Shown here piece by piece: positions 6,001 through 9,904 of a stretch of 9,904 nucleotides of DNA. The position numbers and the translations under genes were made by a program. Below the pieces are notes generated by a model that saw nothing but the letters and a program-made list of their open reading frames with translations, searched no databases and had not been told where the DNA came from. Source of the DNA: Planctomycetota bacterium (GTDB lineage: Bacteria > Planctomycetota > Phycisphaerae > UBA1845 > CAIVHJ01); NCBI GenBank assembly GCA_022573485.1, contig JACZTW010000133.1, positions 1 to 9,904 of the forward strand. The letters run 5' to 3'. Position 1 is the stretch's first letter. Every line of letters begins with the position of its first letter.

Positions 6001-6249
6001 TCATTCTACAGCAACAGCGTTCAACAACTCAATGTTCGTCTCATGCTTCGTCGCCAGCCCGCCAGCGAAGGCCTTCCGGAGAAAGGACTGTTTAAGTCCG
6101 GGCTCATCGCCGCTCCACTCGGCATTGACCGCGATCCGCAGCAGCCGGGCAACATTGTTCAACGTCGATCGGGTTGGAGAGTAGCGCTTTTGCACCAAAG
6201 CGCTATTCCGCAATTGTAATGACCCGCGAAGCCGCTGCAGCGACGCCAC
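6001..6249 (-). pseudogene. C-terminal remnant resembling type I specificity subunit HsdS
   Basis: An open frame of up to 82 codons ends at 6001. Its last third reads LKQSFLRKAFAGGLATK, very like the conserved end of HsdS subunits, where the distal helical repeat finishes LRQSILRKAFxGxL. The upstream half has no target-recognition character, and part of it is a 9-bp hairpin (6182-6205). No ribosome site precedes the GTG at 6249. I read it as the last 40-60 residues of a deleted hsdS gene. Its stop lies 7 nt before the ImmA start, which fits one former operon. It could instead be a short unrelated gene; the match rests on about 17 residues. Confidence 0.45.
6182..6205. repeat. Perfect 9-bp inverted repeat with 6-nt loop
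   Basis: TAGCGCTTT (6182-6190), TGCACC, then AAAGCGCTA (6197-6205). It lies about 190 nt upstream of the ImmA gene, inside the HsdS-like remnant. No T-tract follows on either strand. It may be an operator for the XRE protein or mark a deletion boundary. Confidence 0.45.
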
Positions 6250-6327
6250 AGACCGTCATTGTGTGTCCGACGGCTTTGACCAGAAAACCAACGAGAAACC
6301 AAGGAAAAACCAGGCTGGCAAGGCCTC

Positions 6328-6387
6328 CTGGCTGTCGGCGCCGACGACTTAGCGTTCCTGCTCGGTGCGTGGGGGCCGTGCGGGTAG
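6328..6387 (+). pseudogene. Orphan dockerin-like C-terminal tail (remnant 1)
   Basis: In one frame this reads GADDLAFLLGAWGPCG and then TAG. This is the last turn and end of the dockerin-like motif common at the C-termini of secreted Phycisphaerae proteins. Upstream codons in the frame (from about 6310) do not look like the calcium loop of a dockerin, and no full gene precedes it. The rest of the 6250-6695 gap holds one further open frame (6388-6600) without a usable start, and nothing else that I can name. Confidence 0.5.
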
Positions 6388-6695
6388 GCCATAGTCGAAT
6401 TCCGTGAAAAAGAGAGCGATACGGGCGGATGGTCAGGCTGCGGCCGGCCGCTGTCTGTTGACGAACTTAGGGTCGCTGCCGAGTATGAGCGATACCTTGA
6501 TCCAGACCACCTTGAGCCTTTGCCACAAGAATATATGTTCTTCCGAGTACTCGCTGTCTGGTGTTGGCACTCCCAGGCTGGCCGATCGAGTCTCCTGTAG
6601 TCTCAGCGCCGCCTACCATCCTTTCGCAGGCGCCCATTGAGCCTACAGAGAACGCTTTGCGTCGGGAGGCGACCCTTACGTTTGCGGTGGACCCG

Positions 6696-6724
6696 TTGAC
6701 TCAGAACAGTGTTTGGACTACAAT
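6696..6724 (+). promoter_or_regulatory. Near-consensus sigma-70-type promoter for the Cys-rich gene pair
   Basis: TTGACT (6696-6701) and TACAAT (6719-6724) match 5 of 6 each with an exact 17-nt spacer. Transcription would start near 6731, about 20 nt before ATG 6752, and a GGAGA ribosome site lies in that leader. This is the best promoter in the window and it decides the start of the small ORF. Confidence 0.72.
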
Positions 6725-6751
6725 TTTTTGTGTTCCTGCTTGGAGAACACC

Positions 6752-6952
6752 ATGACCCTCCTTGCCGGGGGGTGCGAGTGTTTTTACGATCATCTGGGCC
6801 ACGATGTTCCATTCGTCCACGGCTGCTGCGGAGAAATCCAGGGAGCAGGCTGTGCCTTGGATTCCGACTGCCAGGGCAAGTGCGGAACACGCTGCGATGA
6901 TTTCCCGGACTGCAGGTTAAGTGGAAGCTTTGAGGAAGGGGTACGATCATGA
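6752..6952 (+). CDS. Small cysteine-rich protein, 66 aa, unknown
   Basis: This 66-residue ORF has nine cysteines (C8, C10, C25, C26, C34, C40, C44, C48, C54), including GCALDSDCQGKC. Its spacing echoes the Cys/Asp style of the next protein. It has no signal peptide. GGAGA lies 6 nt before the ATG and a strong promoter just upstream. It ends by overlapping the next start as ATGA (6949-6952), the classic arrangement for coupled translation. It may be a leader peptide, a metal- or redox-sensing small protein, or the cut-off end of a former secreted Cys-rich protein. An in-frame TTG at 6713 is rejected because it lies inside the promoter. The frame is well supported by signals; the function is not recognised. 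Confidence 0.6.
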   Translation: MTLLAGGCECFYDHLGHDVPFVHGCCGEIQGAGCALDSDCQGKCGTRCDDFPDCRLSGSFEEGVRS

Positions 6953-8589
6953 GAGGAACAGGCTTCATCTTATTGGTGGCCGTCGCGGTGCCCGTTTGGA
7001 CACCGGCTACAACGGCGGGACAACTGCCCAATTGTACGATCGATTTTGAAATCACTTTTCCGGACGACCCTTGTCCGGACGATCTGGAGTGCGGAGCGAC
7101 GTTCGTGGGCGGCGATGGGTGCCAGGTCATCGGTGTGGCGAATTGCTACAGCAGTGGAATCTATTCGTATCAGGTTGGGCAGGGGGGCAGCCTGACGATC
7201 ACGCTCTCGAAAGATTTGAACAGTTTGACTGTGTTCTTTGCCCACCAAGTGGCAGACGGTGCCGGTACCATGACGTTCCTCAGTGCCACTGGGCAACAGG
7301 TGGACGATCCTCTACCTACGAATGGGCCTTGCGACGGGCCGATGCCCTCCACGCACGTGTTGTTCTTCAGCCAGCCCGTTCGGTCGATCGCAGTCACAAA
7401 CACCGGCGTAGGGAATCTGTGGATTGACACATTTGAAGTAAATCCGTGCCAGGACAGTGGCGACTGTGACGACGATAATGCCTGCACCACCGATGCCTGT
7501 GATGGCGGGGCCTGCACGCACACGCCTCTGGATTGCGACGACGGTATCGATTGTACAGATGACACGTGCGTCGTCGGCACTTGCCAACACGAACCACTAA
7601 CCGATGATAACGACGAAGATGGCGAGCCGAATTGCAGCGACGGCTGCCCAGATGATCCAAATAAGACCTCTCCCGGCGAGTGCGGCTGCGGCGTACCTGA
7701 AGGCACTTGCGGTGGCGGAGGCGGCGGAGGCGGCGGGGGAGGTTCGTGTGGTACATGCGCGGACGACGGACTGTTCTGCACCGGTGATCCGGTATGCACC
7801 AACGGTACTTGTCAGTTCACGGGGAATCCATGCGGCGGCGACACGCCGGTGTGCTGCGAGGCTTCGGGGAGTTGTGTTTCCGAGTGCTGCTCGGACACTG
7901 ACTGCGACGACGGCGACGCCTGCACTGATGACCGCTGCGATCCCTTCAGCGGATGCCTGCACGATGCCCTCGACTGCGATGACGGGGATGTATGCAACGG
8001 TTCGGAGACGTGCCATGCAGGCAACTGCGTTTCGGGTTCACCGTTGGACTGCGACGACGGCGACGCTTGCACGGACGATTCGTGCACCGATGGCGAATGT
8101 GTGCATGACCCGATCGATTGCGAGGATGGCGACGCTTGCACCTTAGACGGTTGCGATCCGGACACCGGTTGCACGCACGACTTGATCGATTGCGAGGACG
8201 AAGACCTCTGTACGACGGACACATGCCAGGACGGCGAGTGCCTTCACGCGCCGATCGACTGTGACGACGGCGATCTCTGCACGCAAGACTCCTGCGCCAA
8301 TGGAGTTTGTGAGCACAACGCCATCATTTGCCCTGAGGGCCAGTTATGCGATGACGGTGTGTGTGCGTCGATCGTTCAGCTGGATCCCGGCGACCCCTGT
8401 GGGGATGATGCCGATTGCGGTGCGAATGAGATTTGCGTCGAGGGTGAATGTCTGCCTCAGGAATGTAGTTGCGGGGAGGATTCACCGCTGATGGGGGCCA
8501 TCATGTTCTGTGGTCTGTTCTTCATGCGACATCACATGAGTTTGCGGCGAAGACAACGGGGGATTAAAGGGGTCAGGAATGCTCTGTAG
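6949..8589 (+). CDS. Exported Cys/Asp-rich repeat protein with Dicty-CTDC-type repeats and a MYXO-CTERM-like tail
   Basis: This 546-residue surface or secreted protein has several parts in order. First is a signal peptide (1 to about 23, FILLVAVAVPVW, TTA/G). Residues about 28-165 form a beta-rich domain (SLTITLSKDLNSLTVFF ... SIAVTNTGVGNLWIDTFEV), probably a sandwich. Eight repeats of about 23 residues follow, of the form DCDDGDxCTxDxCxxGxCxHxPI. Two are at 171-217 and six at 318-459; the pattern fits the Dictyostelium CTDC repeat. Between the groups are a thrombospondin-3-like segment (DDNDEDGEPNC ... CPDDPNKT, 219-253), 11 glycines (255-265) and Cys-rich stretches. A C-terminal ECSCG, a short hydrophobic run (513-526) and RRRQR resemble a MYXO-CTERM sorting signal. 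Acidic residues suggest calcium binding. The last residues (about 538-546) may come from the adjoining repeat DNA. Confidence 0.88.
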   Translation: MRGTGFILLVAVAVPVWTPATTAGQLPNCTIDFEITFPDDPCPDDLECGATFVGGDGCQVIGVANCYSSGIYSYQVGQGGSLTITLSKDLNSLTVFFAHQVADGAGTMTFLSATGQQVDDPLPTNGPCDGPMPSTHVLFFSQPVRSIAVTNTGVGNLWIDTFEVNPCQDSGDCDDDNACTTDACDGGACTHTPLDCDDGIDCTDDTCVVGTCQHEPLTDDNDEDGEPNCSDGCPDDPNKTSPGECGCGVPEGTCGGGGGGGGGGGSCGTCADDGLFCTGDPVCTNGTCQFTGNPCGGDTPVCCEASGSCVSECCSDTDCDDGDACTDDRCDPFSGCLHDALDCDDGDVCNGSETCHAGNCVSGSPLDCDDGDACTDDSCTDGECVHDPIDCEDGDACTLDGCDPDTGCTHDLIDCEDEDLCTTDTCQDGECLHAPIDCDDGDLCTQDSCANGVCEHNAIICPEGQLCDDGVCASIVQLDPGDPCGDDADCGANEICVEGECLPQECSCGEDSPLMGAIMFCGLFFMRHHMSLRRRQRGIKGVRNAL

Positions 8590-8615
8590 AAAACCTCCGA
8601 TGTTCGGCGCCTGTT

Positions 8616-8661
8616 CGAATGACGCCCTGTCATTCGGCGCGGTTGACCCCGAAGGGGTCAA
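8616..8661 (+). terminator. Two tandem hairpins after the Cys-rich gene, possible terminator
   Basis: CGAATGAC/GTCATTCG with a 5-nt loop (8616-8636) is followed by TTGACCCC/GGGGTCAA with a GAA triloop (8643-8661). They begin 27 nt after the stop codon. Neither has a following T-run, so termination would be imperfect. The second one abuts the REPIN-like element. Confidence 0.4.
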
Positions 8662-8853
8662 GGGCTGTAGCCACGGGTGGCGCGTTCCGCGCAGCGGGAC
8701 GCAGAACCCGTGGAAAGGAATCTCTTTTATTGTACTCGCCCCGGAGGGGCGATGGACTGCCATCCTCCGCCCCGCCGGGGCGGGAGGGTCGCGTCGTCAC
8801 TAATCCACGGGTTCCGTTCGCCCTTGGCGAACTCCACCCGTGGCTACAGCCCT
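8661..8853. repeat. REPIN-like element: two inverted REP palindromes around two GC hairpins
   Basis: The outer arms are a perfect 20-bp inverted repeat (8661-8680 and 8834-8853, core CTGTAGCCACGGGTGG). An inner perfect 11-bp pair is GAACCCGTGGA (8704-8714) and TCCACGGGTTC (8804-8814). Each half also folds alone. On the left, CCACGGGT pairs with ACCCGTGG around GCGTTCCGC/GCGGGACGC (8682-8702). On the right, the same arms close around GTTCGCC/GGCGAAC (8816-8832). The centre holds CGCCCC/GGGGCG (8737-8751) and CCGCCCC/GGGGCGG (8767-8783). Two REP hairpins in opposite orientation are the definition of a REPIN. Confidence 0.8.
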
Positions 8854-8861
8854 CGGCCCCG

Positions 8862-8960
8862 TGCGAATCGGGCAACTGCGCGCCCGATCTCGATCTTGAT
8901 TGTCACATTGGTCCCTCCGACTTGGCGATCCTGCTGGGCAGTTGGGGCCTGTGCGAATGA
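8862..8960 (+). pseudogene. Orphan dockerin-like C-terminal tail (remnant 2)
   Basis: The frame reads CESGNCAPDLDLDCHIGPSD, then LAILLGSWGLCE and TGA. This is the end of a secreted Phycisphaerae-type protein: an Asp-rich loop followed by DLAxLLGxWG. Nothing upstream in frame is protein-like, because the REPIN element ends only 8 nt earlier. It looks like the 3' end of a gene whose body was replaced or cut off by the repeat. There is no start codon or ribosome site of its own. Confidence 0.6.
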
Positions 8961-8984
8961 TCCGCACATGCCTGTGATTCTTGA

Positions 8985-9013
8985 TTGAGTTGCGAGGCCT
9001 GGGCTGCTAAAAT
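8985..9013 (+). promoter_or_regulatory. Promoter for the 217-aa protein gene
   Basis: TTGAGT (8985-8990) and TAAAAT (9008-9013), with a 17-nt spacer, match 4/6 and 5/6. The leader to ATG 9100 would be about 80 nt. Apart from this site, the gap 8961-9099 shows nothing I can name. Confidence 0.5.
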
Positions 9014-9099
9014 ATGGTTGTTGGCGTTCCGGGGTCGGATCGAGGGCCTGGGAGCCGACTTTTGGCCGGTGCATGTCTTTGTTCAGCGGGGAGTGTGTG

Positions 9100-9753
9100 A
9101 TGGCGACTGGAATTCGCGAGCAACTCAAACGGGCGATTCGCGAGCAGATGGAGTATTTTGCCAAGCGCGTCAGGCCGGAGCTTGATGCGTTGGATAAGGC
9201 CATCCCGCCGCATGAGCGGATGGAGCGGATCAGTACGCAGGTGCGTGAGAAGTACGAAGGCCTGTGCGACGAAGTCGATGGCCTCAAAGTGCGCGGCGCG
9301 GAAACGCTCGACACCGTACTGTCCAGTAACGAAGCGCTGATGCTGCAAATGGTGCCGCTGATGACCGAGGTCTGCCGGATCGAGCGCGAACTCGGCCTGC
9401 TGCTGCCCAGCGTGGCGGAGCTGCGGCCGGACGGGACGTGTTGCCCTATCACCGACTCGCGAATCTATGAGCGGGCCGTGCGGCTGCATGAGATGACCGA
9501 GGAATTGCTGCGGCTGGAGGATATGACCACCGGCGAAAAGGACGAAATGTACGACCAGGTCTACCGGGCAATCGGCGAAGCACGGGACATCGCCAAAGAC
9601 CTCATCGATAAGAATCCCATCTGCGATACGGTCTTCTATCAATTGGACGCGGATGCGGCGGTGCTGGATGAGTACCTGAGCCGCAACCATCGCAAGCTGC
9701 GCGACCTCGGCAAGCGCGCCCACATCACGCAATACGACACCTCCACCGCATGA
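9100..9753 (+). CDS. Hypothetical helical protein, 217 aa
   Basis: This 217-residue soluble protein is rich in Glu, Arg, Leu and Met and predicted mostly helical (for example REQLKRAIREQMEYFAKRV near the N-terminus and EELLRLEDMTTGEKDEMYDQ past the middle). It has no signal peptide or membrane segment. Its three central cysteines (C94 in EVCRIERE, and C112 and C113 in DGTCCPI) and NPICDTVF do not form a motif that I recognise. ATG 9100 is chosen because GGGGAG (9088-9093) precedes it by 6 nt. An in-frame ATG at 9073 has no such site. It has its own promoter and is followed by the convergent tRNA-Met. It could be a structural or coiled-coil adaptor, but no family is assigned. Confidence 0.78.
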   Translation: MATGIREQLKRAIREQMEYFAKRVRPELDALDKAIPPHERMERISTQVREKYEGLCDEVDGLKVRGAETLDTVLSSNEALMLQMVPLMTEVCRIERELGLLLPSVAELRPDGTCCPITDSRIYERAVRLHEMTEELLRLEDMTTGEKDEMYDQVYRAIGEARDIAKDLIDKNPICDTVFYQLDADAAVLDEYLSRNHRKLRDLGKRAHITQYDTSTA

Positions 9754-9815
9754 TCGCCAAGAGGCAAGCGCGCTGCGGGAAACACCGCATTTGCTGCGAT
9801 GATCTCTGAGCGTAT

Positions 9816-9889
9816 TGGCCACGACTGGAGTCGAACCAGTGACCTAGGGTTTATGAATCCCTCGCTCTAACCAACTGAGCTACGTGGCC
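9816..9889 (-). tRNA. tRNA-Met (CAT anticodon), elongator type
   Basis: This is a 74-nt cloverleaf on the minus strand. The acceptor stem is GGCCACG/CGTGGCC with discriminator A, the D arm GCTC/GAGC, the anticodon loop TTCATAA and the T arm ACTGG TTCGACT CCAGT. A paired G1-C72 argues against the initiator, which has a mismatch there. The overall sequence follows elongator tRNA-Met more than the lysidine-modified tRNA-Ile2, which also has a CAT anticodon. The anticodon stem AGGGA/ACCCT has an A-A mismatch next to the loop. CCA is not encoded. Confidence 0.93.
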
Positions 9890-9904
9890 TCGGAAGCTGT
9901 TGCC

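Noticed and set aside
6713..6751. TTG 6713 as start of the small Cys-rich ORF
   Set aside because: It lies inside the predicted promoter, upstream of the expected transcription start; ATG 6752 has a good ribosome site.
7170..7802. A 210-codon minus-strand frame with a run of prolines
   Set aside because: It is the antisense of the polyglycine and repeat region of the exported protein.
8619..8960. The 113-codon frame from 8619 as one gene
   Set aside because: Its first 80 codons translate the REPIN-like element; only the last 32 codons look like protein, so only those are annotated as a remnant.
9816..9889. Initiator tRNA-fMet
   Set aside because: Positions 1 and 72 pair (G-C) and the acceptor stem is of elongator type.

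Overview
The window looks like a piece of a Planctomycetota chromosome, probably of the Phycisphaerae type. The evidence is the high-GC coding style, two peptide tails of the DLAxLLGxWGxC kind (6328-6387 and 8862-8960) that I know from the C-termini of secreted Phycisphaerae proteins, a secreted Cys/Asp-rich repeat protein, and intergenic DNA rich in palindromic elements and 7-nt tandem arrays. The assignment is an inference from these signatures and has not been checked by a search.

Layout from left to right. A partial M20 metallopeptidase (1-558, minus) and a BFD-type [2Fe-2S] protein (690-968, plus) are divergent and appear to share a compact back-to-back promoter. Next come an unrecognised 251-aa protein (987-1742, minus), a palindromic repeat element (1800-1937), and a two-gene minus-strand unit. 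That unit encodes an exported alpha/beta hydrolase with an EF-hand pair in its cap region (2266-3465), followed 14 nt later by a tandem CDGSH iron-sulfur protein (2009-2251). A tRNA-Thr(TGT) lies at 3636-3708.

The stretch 3709-6250 is accessory. Three separate 7-nt tandem arrays (3823-4004) and a pair of hairpins (4075-4149) lead to a minus-strand cluster. In transcription order this cluster holds an HsdS-like C-terminal remnant (6001-6249), an intact XRE/ImmA-IrrE metallopeptidase (4845-5993), a frameshifted DUF4411 (PIN-like) gene (4368-4861), and a 24-codon remnant resembling the start of HsdR (4297-4371). I read this as the wreck of a type I restriction-modification locus that carried an ImmA/DUF4411 pair between hsdS and hsdR. 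The specificity and restriction genes are lost, the PIN gene is broken and the ImmA regulator survives.

The stretch 6250-9000 is a zone of secreted-protein turnover. An orphan dockerin-like tail (6328-6387) is followed by a near-consensus promoter (6696-6724), which drives a small Cys-rich ORF (6752-6952). That ORF overlaps, by ATGA, a 546-aa exported protein (6949-8589) with Dictyostelium-CTDC-type repeats, a TSP3-like segment, an 11-glycine run and a MYXO-CTERM-like sorting tail. Immediately downstream lie a REPIN-like nested palindrome (8643-8853) and a second orphan dockerin-like tail (8862-8960). The window ends with an unrecognised 217-aa helical protein (9100-9753) that has its own promoter, and a minus-strand tRNA-Met(CAT) (9816-9889).
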